A DNA stretch of 64,000 nt, from assembly GCF_002284565.1 (NCBI RefSeq), contig NZ_NPKI01000037.1, positions 1-64,000 on the forward strand, written 5' to 3'. How positions within the stretch are numbered: position 1 is the first letter of the stretch; each line of letters begins with the position of its first letter. The notes beneath the pieces are model-generated. The model was given only the letters and a program-made list of their open reading frames with translations, searched no databases and was not told the DNA's origin. Source of the stretch: Mesorhizobium mediterraneum. Lineage in GTDB: Bacteria > Pseudomonadota > Alphaproteobacteria > Rhizobiales > Rhizobiaceae. Made by a program: the position numbers and the translations under genes. Below are positions 17,351-28,258 of the stretch, piece by piece.

Positions 17351-17399
17351 GAGCATCGGACCCAAAAGTGGAAACCGGTTTTGGGAGAATCCGATGCTC
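17351..17399. repeat. 49-bp intergenic palindromic repeat, copy 2 (inverted)
   Basis: Same element as 16354-16402 in the opposite orientation, with ends GAGCATCGGA and TCCGATGCTC. With copy 1 it brackets the epimerase gene as an inverted pair about 1 kb apart. Confidence 0.9.
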
Positions 17400-17403
17400 A
17401 AAC

Positions 17404-17437
17404 AAAAAAACGGCGCGGCCGGTCATCCCGGCCGCAC
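17404..17437 (-). terminator. Rho-independent terminator of the sugar ABC operon
   Basis: Read on the minus strand: stem GTGCGGCCGG/CCGGCCGCGCC with a short loop, then seven T residues. It begins ~15 nt after the stop of the binding-protein gene (17452). It should separate that operon from the epimerase gene beyond it. Confidence 0.85.
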
Positions 17438-17451
17438 CAGCCTTGGGAGGC

Positions 17452-18390
17452 TTAGCGGGCTGCGGTCCAGCCCTTGTAGTCCTTCAGGTTCTCGGCCGTG
17501 ATCAGCTGCGGGTCGAGCAGCACCGTCGCCTCGGCCGGCTTTTTGCCGGCGAGCACTTCAGCCGCCATCTGCAGCGATTGGCCAGCCATCACATAGGGGT
17601 CCTGCGAGGCCGAGGCCTTGATCATCGATGTGCCGGACGAGAGTTCCTTCTCGATATCGGGCGCGCCGTCGACCGCGGTGAAGATGAACTCCGAGCGGTT
17701 GAGCTGCTTGGCCGCAAGCTGGGCGCCGATCGCCGTCGGATCGTTGATGGCGAACACCGCGTCGATCTTGTCGAAGCGGGTCAGCAGCGACTGGAACACC
17801 TTCAGGCCGCCGTCGCGCGAGCCTTCGGCATTCTGGTCGTCGGAGAGGATCTTGATATCCGGGTGCTTCGCAAGCACGTCCTTGCAGCCCTTCACCCGCT
17901 CCAGGATCGACGACGATGCCGGGCCATTCAGGATGACATAGTCGCCCTTGCCGCCGGTATGGTCGACCAGATACTGGCAGGCCGCTTCGCCGGCCTTGAC
18001 GTTGTTGGTCATCACGGTGACGTCGGCGCCCGGCGCCGAAACGTCGAACGCGGCAACCACGATGCCCGCCGCCTGCGCCTTCTTCACCGCCGGCGCGATC
18101 GCCTTGGCATCGACGGCGTTGAGCATGATCACGTCGACGCCGGCCGCTATGAACGAGTCGACCTGCGAGACCTGCTTGTTGAGGTCGTAGTCGGCCGACA
18201 CCGACGTCACCTCGACGTTGGGGTTGATCTTCTTGGCCGCGTCTTCGATGCCCTTGATGGTTGCGACGAAGAACGGGTTGCCGAGCAGGCCGACCGAGAT
18301 GCCGACCTTGTTCAGATCCTTGGCCGAAGCCGGTGCGATGGCGACGGCCGTAAGGGCAACGCCGCAGAGCAGTTTAGCGATGGTCTTCAT
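17452..18390 (-). CDS. Periplasmic sugar-binding protein (ribose-type)
   Basis: A 312-aa type I periplasmic binding protein. It has a signal peptide (LLCGVALTAVAIAPASA) and the fold start LNKVGISVGLLGNPFFVATIKGIEDAAKKIN, as in RbsB. The motif AAGVDVIMLNAVDAKAIAPAVKKAQAAGI and the late AINDPTAIGAQLAAKQL are typical of sugar binders. The start ATG 18390 is preceded by AGGAGG-like sequence. It is the last gene of the DeoR-kinase-ATPase-permease-binding-protein operon. Confidence 0.93.
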   Translation of the reverse strand: MKTIAKLLCGVALTAVAIAPASAKDLNKVGISVGLLGNPFFVATIKGIEDAAKKINPNVEVTSVSADYDLNKQVSQVDSFIAAGVDVIMLNAVDAKAIAPAVKKAQAAGIVVAAFDVSAPGADVTVMTNNVKAGEAACQYLVDHTGGKGDYVILNGPASSSILERVKGCKDVLAKHPDIKILSDDQNAEGSRDGGLKVFQSLLTRFDKIDAVFAINDPTAIGAQLAAKQLNRSEFIFTAVDGAPDIEKELSSGTSMIKASASQDPYVMAGQSLQMAAEVLAGKKPAEATVLLDPQLITAENLKDYKGWTAAR

Positions 18391-18467
18391 TCTTTTCCTC
18401 CTGATGCCCCGCGCCTCTCACGGTGCGTTACATGAAACCGGTCGTTGACGCCGGCGACTAAGGTCAA

Positions 18468-19462
18468 TCACGTTCTTGCTCCTGCCTGGAGCCTGTAGCG
18501 GTCGAGGGCGACCGCCACGATGATGACCAATCCCTTGATGATGTACTGCCAGATGTCCGAAACACCGGCCAAGATGAGCCCGTTGGAGAGCACCGCGATG
18601 ATCAGGCCGCCGATCAGCGTGCCCCAGATCGAGCCGACGCCGCCGACGAAGCTGGTGCCGCCGAGAATGACCGCGGCGATGGCGTCGAGTTCGTACGACT
18701 GCCCAAGCTGCAGCCCATTGGCCGCGTAGAGCCGGGCCGCCGACATGGCGCCGCCAAGGCCGGCCAGGAGACCGGACACGCCATAGACGAAGAGCAGCAC
18801 GAGCGGCACCTTGATGCCGGTGAGGCGGGCGGCCTCGGCATTGCCGCCGACGGCATAGATCCAGGTGCCGAGCACGGTGCGCTTGAGCACCAGCCAGGAC
18901 AGCACCACGACCGACAGAGCGATGATGACGAGCCAGGGGATGCCGAACAGCGAACCGTTGCCGATGAAGTCGAACGGCAGGTCCGAGTTGAACACCGTGG
19001 TGTCCTGGCCGAGCAGGCGGGCGACGCCGCGCACGGCTGTCAGCGAACCCAGCGTGACGATAAAGGGCGGCAGCTTGATGTAGGCGACGAGCAGCCCGTT
19101 GATGACGCCGAAGCCGAGGCCGACCAGAATGGCCGCCGGCACGCCGAGCATGCCCCATTCCGGCACCAGCGACACCATCACCGCCACCATCGCCGAGGCG
19201 GCAAGGATGGCGCCGACGGACAGGTCGATGCCGCCGGTCAGGATAACGAAGGTCATGCCGGCCGCAAGCACGATGTTGATCGACGACTGCTGGGTGACGA
19301 TCAGCAGGTTGGTCTCGGTGAGGAAGCGCGGGTTCATGAACTGGAAGCCGGCCGCCAAAAGGATCAGAACCGGCAGCATGCCAAGGGCGGCGAAGGCGGT
19401 GCGTAGCCGCCGGCTCCTGCCGACAGCCTGGTCGCCAGCGCTCATCTCGGTTGCCTTGTCGG

Positions 19463-19466
<4 letters not shown>
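18468..19466 (-). CDS. Ribose-type ABC transporter permease
   Basis: A 332-aa RbsC-like permease (AVGGNAEAARLTGIKV; DAIAAVILGGTSFVGGVGS). Its start overlaps the stop of the ATPase gene (ATGA). It is the only permease in this operon, so the channel is presumably a homodimer, unlike the two-permease importer at 7.4-10.9 kb. Confidence 0.93.
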
Positions 19467-21003
<1,537 letters not shown>

Positions 21004-21007
<4 letters not shown>

Positions 21008-22383
21008 CGTGCACCTCCCGCTGCAGCATCAGCGACGCCTCGGTCGGTGGCGAGACTACGCCAGCTGTCGCGATAGCCGGCAAGCCCGGCGAAGCTTGAT
21101 GCACGGACAGGCTCCGGCGCCTCGGCGGCGAACTCGCGTCCAACACTCTCGAACGCAAGAGCCGCCGCTCCGGTGGCGCTGCCCTCCAGCGTGGCGCCCT
21201 GCATGAAGGCCTGGCCGGGACGCAGCTGCGCCAGCAGGCTGGCGAGCAGGCCACCACTGTTCAGCCCGCCATCGACGATCACGGTGTTGTTCGAATGGAT
21301 CAGGTCGAGACACAGATCGACCATTAGCGCGACATAGAGCAGCGCCACGGCCGCGCGCTCCTCCGCGTTGGGTGTGCGCCCGACCAGTTCGCCGGGATGG
21401 CCAGGCATCGGCCCACCTGGCGCGAAGCTGGGCAGCGCCATGATGCCGGCGTCGATCACCTGCTGTACCGAGGAGCGATCGATTGCGCCTTGCCAGCCCT
21501 CGCTGATGACAGCGAATTCGCGCCCGCCCATGAAGCGGACGGTCGGCACCGGGCCACCGTCGACATCGACATTGACCAGCATGTCGCGGTCGCGATCGAG
21601 CGCGTCGAGCGGGCAGTCCGGGTTGAGCACGACGACCCAGGTGCCGGTCGAGACGACAGTGACCGGGCCAAGCTCCTGCCGGCGATAGGCATAGAGCGCC
21701 GCATTGCTGTCATGGACACCGTTGTGGATGGCGATCGGCCGCGCCTTATCGCCGAAGCGCTGCTCGCCGATGACCGCGCCGGCACGCTCGAAGGCGGGCA
21801 TCTTGCCGCGCCATCCCTCTGCGTCGACCAGCGAGGAGAAATCGCGCTTGCGCGGCGCCCACAGATGCGAGTGACAGCCCAGATACGACACTTCCGAGGC
21901 CGCCCGGCCGCCAAAGCGCCAGCTCCAGTACTGCGGATAGCCGAGGATCGACTTTGCCGCAGCGAACGCGCCGGGTTGCACCGCCTTCAGCCACAGCATG
22001 TGGCGACCATAGTTGAAGCCGAGCGGCAGATGCGGCGAGAAGGTCTCGGCAAAATCCGGAATGCGGCGATCGATCTGCGCGGCAATCTCGGCCGGCGGCT
22101 CCTGCTCGTAGTCGAGGATCGGATGCGTCAGCGCCGCATCGTCGACCAACGCAAAGGTGCAGCCATGGCCCGAAACCATCAAGCCCTCTATGCCATGATT
22201 GTCGACCGCGTCGTCGACGGCGCGAGCCGCCCAATCGTGAAGCGCTGGCTCGTCGAGCACGCTGAAGCCGCCTTTGCGTGTCCAGTTCGGCTGGGTCCGA
22301 CGCTCGTCGAGGATCCGCCCGTCCTGATCGAAGACGAACAGCTTCGAGTTGGTCTTGCCGAAGTCGAGGACAGCCACCTTCAT
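21004..22383 (-). CDS. FGGY-family carbohydrate kinase
   Basis: A 459-aa sugar kinase. The N-terminal phosphate-binding motif is VLDFGKTNSKLFVF, a probable catalytic Asp lies in HNGVHDSNAALYAY, and the C-terminal ATP-binding segment is TVIVDGGLNSGGLLASLL. It phosphorylates an imported sugar or polyol. Its gene is coupled by ATGA overlaps to the DeoR regulator before it and the ABC ATPase after it. A comparable arrangement is known for the rhizobial rhamnose locus, where the kinase RhaK also affects transport. The substrate here is not established. Confidence 0.9.
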
Positions 22384-23162
22384 TGGATGGCTCCCGAGGC
22401 AGAGGCGATCCGCACCATGACGCCGGCGTCTTCCAGCATGCGCGCGTCAGCGTCGGACAGGTCTTCATCGGTGACCAGAGTGCCGATGCGGGACAAGGGC
22501 AGCGCGACGTTGCGCGCGTGGATCGACAGTTTGCGGCTGTCGGCCAGCACCACGATCTGGTCGGCGCATAGGCTGAGTTCGACGATGGAGCGGACCAGCA
22601 GCGGATGCGATTCCAGCAGGCCCTCCTGGCCGATGCCTTGCGCGCCGAGAAAAAACTTCGACGCATAGAACGGCACGGCTTGGGTGAGCGAATGGATGAT
22701 GCCAGGCTCACGGTGCAGTTCGCCGCCGGCAATGGTTAAGCTGCAATGGCCGTGGTCGCTCAAATAGGCGATGAGGGGCATGGAGTTGGTGTAGAGCCGG
22801 ATGTTGCGGTCGGCGAGCTTGGCGCCGAGATGGAAACAGGTCGAACCGCCATGCACGATGACGGCATCGCCATCGCGCACCATGGTCGCCGCGAGAGCGG
22901 CGATCTGCCGCTTGGCCTCGACCGCGAGATCGCGGTTTTCGTCATAGGGTCTGGCATAGGCGACGCCGGCTTGAGAAGCGCCATCGAGCGCCGAGATGCC
23001 GCCATAAACCTTCCGTGCTTCACCGGCCTCATCGATCTTGTCGATGTCGCGCCGCACCGTCGCAGCCGACACGCCGAGCCGCTCCTGCAGCTCGCGCACC
23101 GAGGCGAAGGGGCGATCCCGCAACAACTCGACGATCTGACGCTGGCGGCCGGAGTCGCTCAA
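22380..23162 (-). CDS. DeoR-family transcriptional regulator
   Basis: A 260-aa regulator with an N-terminal DeoR helix-turn-helix (RQRQIVELLRDRPFASVRELQERLGVSAATVRRDI-type, about residues 5-55) and a C-terminal sugar-phosphate sensor domain. The start is taken as TTG 23162, because GGGAGG lies 6 nt upstream and this gives the usual family length. A longer in-frame ATG at 23258 would add 32 unusual residues. It heads the operon and probably represses both this and the divergent aldolase operon in the absence of a phosphorylated sugar. Confidence 0.9.
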   Translation of the reverse strand: MSDSGRQRQIVELLRDRPFASVRELQERLGVSAATVRRDIDKIDEAGEARKVYGGISALDGASQAGVAYARPYDENRDLAVEAKRQIAALAATMVRDGDAVIVHGGSTCFHLGAKLADRNIRLYTNSMPLIAYLSDHGHCSLTIAGGELHREPGIIHSLTQAVPFYASKFFLGAQGIGQEGLLESHPLLVRSIVELSLCADQIVVLADSRKLSIHARNVALPLSRIGTLVTDEDLSDADARMLEDAGVMVRIASASGAIQ

Positions 23163-23205
23163 CGGATACCTCCCGAAAATGCCATTTTGCCACGGCAATT
23201 GGTGC

Positions 23206-23276
23206 AACTTACTCAACACACATCGGATTGCAAGCTCGATTTGACGAGATAAGATCACTATTGACGTAACTTACTC
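23206..23276. promoter_or_regulatory. Divergent promoter region with a direct repeat
   Basis: AACTTACTC occurs at 23206-23214 and again at 23268-23276, a 62-bp period, in the 198-bp gap between the DeoR operon and the aldolase operon. A TTGACG (-35-like) lies just before the second copy. Direct-repeat operators spaced by about six helical turns would suit a looping DeoR repressor. No binding data are implied. Confidence 0.4.
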
Positions 23277-23360
23277 GCATCTGCGATACCAACGTCAACC
23301 ATATCCCGGCAGCGGGACATCCAAAGCCGTGGCCACGCGGCCGGTTTGTGGAGGAATTCG

Positions 23361-24404
23361 ATGGCAAACTATGCGGATGCGCAGGAATTGGCTGCTCTGC
23401 GGTCGCTTTCGGCCAGCATCGGGCGCGACCCGCATTTGACCCAGGCCGCGGGCGGCAACACTTCGCTGAAGGCCGGCGACACGCTCTGGATCAAGGCTTC
23501 CGGCACCTGGTTGAAGAATGCGCTCGCCGAGGACATCATGGTGCCGGTGGCGATCGCGCCGCTGCTTAAGGCTGTCGAACAGCGCGACCCGGCCGCCGAT
23601 CAGCCGCAGGCGTTCGCCATCGAGGCGCTCAATGCCCGCAAGCTGCGTCCCTCGATCGAGACCACGGTTCATGCGCTGATGCCGCAGCGCGTCGTTCTGC
23701 ATGTCCACTGCGTCGAAACCATTTCGCTTGCCGTGCAGGCCGACTGCGAGGCTCAGCTCGCCAAGCGCCTCGATGGGCTCGAATGGGCGTATGTTGCCTA
23801 TCGCCGACCGGGCCTGCCGCTTGCCCAGGGCATTGCCGAGCGCCTTCGGCCAGGCGTCGATGTGCTGATCCTTGGCAATCACGGGCTGGTCGTCGCTGCC
23901 GAGACCGTCGCTGACGCCGAGGCACTGCTGCGTCGCGTCACAGGGCTGCTGGCGCGGCCACCGCGCGAGGTGGTGGAGCCCAACGTAGCGGCATTGACCG
24001 CGCTCATCGGACGCACCGGTTACAGGTTGCCGGCGGATATCGAAGCGCATGCGGCCGCGATCGATCCGGAAAGCTGCCGCATGGCGTCGGGAGGCAGCCT
24101 CTATCCCGATCATGTCATCTTTCTCGGCCAGGGTTCAGTCGTGGCGAGATCCGGCGAGGATGTGAAGTGTGTCACCGAACGGTGCGGCGCGGCACCCGCG
24201 GCAATCCTGTTTCCCGGGCTTGGCGTGCTGATGCGCGGCGACGCCGGTGCCGGCGCCGATGCCATGCAACGCTGCCTCGCCGACGTGACGGCGCGGGTCG
24301 ACGTCGTGGCGAAGCTGAACTATCTGACCGCCGCCGAGAACGACGAGCTGATCAACTGGGACGCCGAGCAGTATCGCCAGAAACTCAATGCCGCCGGCGG
24401 CTGA
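23361..24404 (+). CDS. Class II aldolase/adducin-family protein
   Basis: A 347-aa class II aldolase. The start ATG 23361 is preceded by GGAGG. Features are GGNTSLK (phosphate-binding loop), the probable catalytic Glu in SIETTVHALMP, zinc ligands in VLHVHCVET and the distal His in GNHGLVV. It resembles the aldolase half of rhizobial RhaD-type proteins, without the dehydrogenase half. It presumably cleaves a ketose-1-phosphate made by one of the neighbouring FGGY kinases. Confidence 0.88.
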   Translation: MANYADAQELAALRSLSASIGRDPHLTQAAGGNTSLKAGDTLWIKASGTWLKNALAEDIMVPVAIAPLLKAVEQRDPAADQPQAFAIEALNARKLRPSIETTVHALMPQRVVLHVHCVETISLAVQADCEAQLAKRLDGLEWAYVAYRRPGLPLAQGIAERLRPGVDVLILGNHGLVVAAETVADAEALLRRVTGLLARPPREVVEPNVAALTALIGRTGYRLPADIEAHAAAIDPESCRMASGGSLYPDHVIFLGQGSVVARSGEDVKCVTERCGAAPAAILFPGLGVLMRGDAGAGADAMQRCLADVTARVDVVAKLNYLTAAENDELINWDAEQYRQKLNAAGG

Positions 24405-24405
24405 C

Positions 24406-25692
24406 ATGGCGCGTTCAATCGACCAGCTTTCGATCGGCGTCGACATCGGCACATCAGGTGCGCGCGCCGTCGCCATGCGCCCGGACTTTTCGATTGCCGC
24501 GCGTTCCGCCGTTCCACTCGACAGATTTGGCCAGGATGCCCGCGACCCCTCGGTGTGGTGGTCAGCGGTCGGCGCGGCGCTGACGGAACTGCTTTCAGGC
24601 ATCGATCGCGCGGCGGTCCGGTCGATTGCCGTCGACGGCACTTCGGGCACGTTGCTGCCGGTCGACGGCGCCGGGCGGCCGCTGGTCGAGCCGCTGATGT
24701 ACAACGACAAAGTCGACGACGACGCGATCCTCGCCGTGATCGCGCGCGAGGCGCCGGCAACGAGCGCAGCACTTGGGCCAACGTCCGGTCTCGCCAAGGC
24801 GCTGTCGTTCCAGCGCCTGCCTGGCGTCGCCGCGGTGCTGCATCAGGCCGACTGGATCGCGGGGCAGTTCTCCGACCGCTTCGATATCAGCGACGAGAAC
24901 AATGCCCTGAAAACCGGCTACGACGTCGAGGGCCGCCGCTGGCCGGACTGGATCGCGGCAACCGGCATGCGCATGGAATTCCTTCCCGATGTCATCAAAC
25001 CGGGCGATGTGGTCGGAACGCTCGCCGCGAGCGCTGCGGACCTGTTCGGCCTGGAGCGTGACGTCGCCGTGGTCGCCGGGACGACGGATGGCTGCGCGTC
25101 GTTCCTGGCGACGGGTGCTGCGGCAGTTGGCGACGGCGTCACCGCGCTGGGGTCCTCGCTGACCATCAAGATCCTCTCCGACCGACCGATCTCGGCGCCG
25201 CAGTTCGGCATCTATAGTCACCGGTTGGGAGATGCCTATCTGGCGGGTGGTGCGTCGAATTCGGGGGGCAAGGTGCTGGCGCAGCATTTTCCCCTCGCGC
25301 GCATCATCGAGCTGAGTGCGGCGATCGACCCCACGACGGAGACGGGCCTCAACTATTATCCGCTTCCGGCGGTCGGCGAACGCTTTCCGATCGCCGATCC
25401 TGCTCTGCCGCCACATCTGACGCCGCGGCCTGCGGACGACGCCGACTATCTGAAAGCGATGTTGGAGGGCATTGCCGGGATCGAGGCGCTCGGCTATCGC
25501 CGGCTTGCCGAGCTCGGCGCCCCGCGACTGACGTCGGTCAGAAGCGTCGGCGGCGGTGCGGCAAATCCTGCCTGGACCGCGATCCGGCAGCGCAAGCTGG
25601 GCGTCGGTTTCCTGCCGGCGCTTTCGGACGAGGCGGCCGCCGGCACGGCGCGGCTGGCGCTGATGGGCGCAATCGAAGCGGGGCTTTTGTGA
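24406..25692 (+). CDS. FGGY-family kinase, ribulokinase/xylulokinase-like
   Basis: A 428-aa kinase. Motifs are SIGVDIGTSGARAVAM (phosphate-1), AVDGTSGTLLPVD, the probable catalytic Asp in AGTTDGCASFLATGA and the C-terminal SVGGGAANPAWTAIRQ. The overall pattern is like the D-ribulose/xylulose kinase group. ATG 24406 lies one base after the aldolase stop. An alternative ATG at 24388 would overlap that gene and has no ribosome site. This is the second FGGY kinase of the locus and differs clearly from the one at 21.0-22.4 kb. Confidence 0.87.
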   Translation: MARSIDQLSIGVDIGTSGARAVAMRPDFSIAARSAVPLDRFGQDARDPSVWWSAVGAALTELLSGIDRAAVRSIAVDGTSGTLLPVDGAGRPLVEPLMYNDKVDDDAILAVIAREAPATSAALGPTSGLAKALSFQRLPGVAAVLHQADWIAGQFSDRFDISDENNALKTGYDVEGRRWPDWIAATGMRMEFLPDVIKPGDVVGTLAASAADLFGLERDVAVVAGTTDGCASFLATGAAAVGDGVTALGSSLTIKILSDRPISAPQFGIYSHRLGDAYLAGGASNSGGKVLAQHFPLARIIELSAAIDPTTETGLNYYPLPAVGERFPIADPALPPHLTPRPADDADYLKAMLEGIAGIEALGYRRLAELGAPRLTSVRSVGGGAANPAWTAIRQRKLGVGFLPALSDEAAAGTARLALMGAIEAGLL

Positions 25693-26543
25693 GCACGAAA
25701 ACAGTTGAGCATCTAGACGGCATCGGCGCGCTGGTTGAGCGCTATCAGGTGTTCCTGCTCGATCAGTTCGGCGTGCTGCACGATGGCACCAATCCTTATC
25801 CGGGCGCCGTGGAGGCATTGTCGGCGCTGAAGCGCGCAGGCAGGACGATTGTGCTGGTCTCGAACTCCGGCAGGCGGGCACGGCCCAACGAGGCCCGCTT
25901 GCTGAAGCTCGGCTTCGAACCAGGAAGCTGGGATCAATTTGTCTCTTCCGGCGAGATCGCGTGGCGATCTTTTCACGAAATGGCGAAATCCGGAAAGCTG
26001 CGCCCAAACACCAAGTGCCTGCTGATCAGCAGGGAAGGCGACCGCTCGGCGATTGAAGGTCTGTCTTTCGCGTTGACCAGCGACGGCGACGATGCCGAGC
26101 TGGTGCTGATCGCCGCCAGCGAGGGCGATCGCTACGATCTCGAGCATTATCGCAGACTTTTTGAACCGGCAGCAATGCGGCAGGTGCCATGCTTCTGCAC
26201 CAACCCCGACAAAATCATGCTGACGGCAGTGGGGCCTCGTTTTGGCGCCGGTCAGCTTGCGGATCTCTACGAGAGCCTCGGCGGCAGCGTCACCCGTATC
26301 GGCAAGCCCTACACGCCGATCTTCGATGCAGCGCTGGCGCTGGCGGGCAACCCGGACCGCAGCACCGTGGTCTGTGTCGGCGACAGCGTCGAACACGATA
26401 TCGCCGGTGGAATTGGCGCCGGCGTGGCGACTGCGCTGGTCTTGTCCGGAATATTGGCAGACACCCCTGACCTGGCCGATCTTTTCGATGGGCTGAACGC
26501 ATACCCGGATTACACGACAGATCTTTTCAAGTTTGCGGATTGA
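25689..26543 (+). CDS. HAD-superfamily class IIA hydrolase
   Basis: A 284-aa HAD-IIA phosphatase, likely of the TIGR01459 type. Motif I reads LLDQFGVLHDG, motif II is in VLVSNSGRR, and motifs III/IV are GKPYTPIF and VCVGDSVEHDI. It starts with GTG 25689 overlapping the kinase stop (GTGA). The second Asp of the usual DxD motif is Phe here, which this subfamily shares as far as I recall. It probably dephosphorylates a sugar phosphate of the pathway or repairs a by-product. Confidence 0.85.
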   Translation: MSTKTVEHLDGIGALVERYQVFLLDQFGVLHDGTNPYPGAVEALSALKRAGRTIVLVSNSGRRARPNEARLLKLGFEPGSWDQFVSSGEIAWRSFHEMAKSGKLRPNTKCLLISREGDRSAIEGLSFALTSDGDDAELVLIAASEGDRYDLEHYRRLFEPAAMRQVPCFCTNPDKIMLTAVGPRFGAGQLADLYESLGGSVTRIGKPYTPIFDAALALAGNPDRSTVVCVGDSVEHDIAGGIGAGVATALVLSGILADTPDLADLFDGLNAYPDYTTDLFKFAD

Positions 26544-26671
26544 GCTCGGTGATCTCCCAGGGTTGAGCGCTGCCCGGTGATTGTAATGTCGGTCGTGGTG
26601 CTTTCGGTGGCGTAGCTCTTTGGCTGCCGTTGCCAGTTCACATCTGGTTGGTCGGAGGCTATTGATCCTGC

Positions 26672-28258
26672 ATGCGTGATTTTCAACTCCCTGGGCGGTC
26701 GCCGGTTCGTGCGACAGAAGCGATGGCCGCGACATCACACCCGTTGGCGACGCTGGCGGCGGTCGAGATGCTGCGGTCCGGCGGCAACGCAATGGACGCA
26801 GCCGTGTGCGCGGCTGCGGTGCAGGCAGTCGTCGAGCCGCAATCGACCGGTATCGGCGGCGACTGTTTCGTCCTTTACTGCCCCAACGGCCAAGGCGAGG
26901 TCCTGGCCTTCAACGGCTCGGGCCGCGCACCTGCAGCAGCGACGGCTGAGTGGTATCTGGACAGGGGGCATGACGCACTGCCTGAATCAGGTCCGCACGC
27001 GGTTACCGTGCCGGGGGCCATCGACGCCTGGTGCCGGCTGCTCGAGGATCACGGCAGAAAGGGCATCGACGCCGCGCTGGCGCCCGCCATACGTTACGCC
27101 GAGCAGGGCTATGTCGTCCAAGACCGCGTCGCCTTCGACTGGGCTGACAGTGCTGCCTTGCTGGCCGCCGACGAACATGCCGCGCGGATTTTTCTGCCGG
27201 ATGGAAAGGCGCCGCTGGCCGGCGAGCTGCACCGACAGCCGCAACTGGCCGACACCTTACGCATCGTGTCGCGCCGCGGTCGTGCCGGCTTCTATGAAGG
27301 CGAGGTTGCCGACGACTTGGTGTCGCGTCTGCGTGCTCTCGGTGGGCTGCATGCGCTCGACGATTTTGCGGCCACGAAGGGCGACTATGTCAGGCCGGTC
27401 GGCACGTCCTACCGGGGCTACGATATCCATCAGATGCCGCCGAACAACCAGGGGCTGACGGCACTGATCATGCTGAATGTGCTGTCGGGCTTTTCGCTCG
27501 GCTCGCTGGAACCGAACGGCGCCGAGCGCTTTCACCTCGAGATCGAGGCGGGGCGGCTTGCCTATCAGGACCGCGACAATTTCATCGGCGACCAGAACCA
27601 GGTCCATGTCCCCGTGCAGCAGTTGTTGTCCAGATCCCATGCGGACCAGCTTCGCGCCGAGATCGATCCGGCGCGCGCGATGACGCATCTGCCTCGGCTT
27701 GAGCTTCAGCCGAGCGATACCGTTTATATCTCGGTGGTCGATCGCGACCGTAATGCGGTCAGCTTCATCAACTCGACCTTTCATTCGTTCGGCAGCGGGG
27801 TGGTCGGCCCTAAGACCGGCGTCGTGCTGCAGAACCGCGGCAGCAGCTTCTGCCTGGCGGCGGACCACCCAAACTGCATCGCACCGGGAAAACGCCCCAT
27901 GCACACCATCATGCCGGGCATGGTGACAGCCAAGGGCCGGGCGATCATGCCGTTCGGCGTGATGGGTGGCGGCTACCAGCCGTTCGGCCATGTCCACCTG
28001 CTCACCAACATGATCGATTTCGGCATGGACCCGCAGGAGGCGCTGGATGCGCCGAGGGTGTTTTACAGACAAGATACTGTGGAGGTGGAGCGTGGCGTTC
28101 CGGCCGATGCGATCGCCGGCCTGCGCGAGCGGGGCCATCAGCTGTCCATCGCGACCGAGCCGCATGGCGGCGGTCAGTTGGTGCTGATCGACTGGGACAA
28201 GGGGACGCTTACCGGCGCGTCCGATCCACGCAAGGATGGTTGCGCGCTCGGTTACTGA
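26672..28258 (+). CDS. ggt: Gamma-glutamyltransferase family protein
   Basis: A 528-aa Ntn-hydrolase that cleaves gamma-glutamyl or related amide bonds after self-processing. Conserved blocks are GGNAMDAAVCAA, GIGGDCF, VPGAIDAW, PPNNQGLTALIMLN and GPKTGVVLQNRG. The autoprocessing Thr is in SDTVYISVVDRD, where classical enzymes have TTH.SVVD. It has no signal peptide, so it appears cytosolic, unlike periplasmic E. coli GGT. Related cytosolic members include oxamate amidohydrolase HpxW. Its 3' end overlaps the convergent ABC gene by 7 bp. Confidence 0.9.
   Translation: MRDFQLPGRSPVRATEAMAATSHPLATLAAVEMLRSGGNAMDAAVCAAAVQAVVEPQSTGIGGDCFVLYCPNGQGEVLAFNGSGRAPAAATAEWYLDRGHDALPESGPHAVTVPGAIDAWCRLLEDHGRKGIDAALAPAIRYAEQGYVVQDRVAFDWADSAALLAADEHAARIFLPDGKAPLAGELHRQPQLADTLRIVSRRGRAGFYEGEVADDLVSRLRALGGLHALDDFAATKGDYVRPVGTSYRGYDIHQMPPNNQGLTALIMLNVLSGFSLGSLEPNGAERFHLEIEAGRLAYQDRDNFIGDQNQVHVPVQQLLSRSHADQLRAEIDPARAMTHLPRLELQPSDTVYISVVDRDRNAVSFINSTFHSFGSGVVGPKTGVVLQNRGSSFCLAADHPNCIAPGKRPMHTIMPGMVTAKGRAIMPFGVMGGGYQPFGHVHLLTNMIDFGMDPQEALDAPRVFYRQDTVEVERGVPADAIAGLRERGHQLSIATEPHGGGQLVLIDWDKGTLTGASDPRKDGCALGY

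Noticed and set aside
23162..23258. N-terminal extension of the DeoR regulator to the ATG at 23258
   Set aside because: The added residues do not belong to the family and cover the probable promoter. The TTG at 23162 has an excellent ribosome site.
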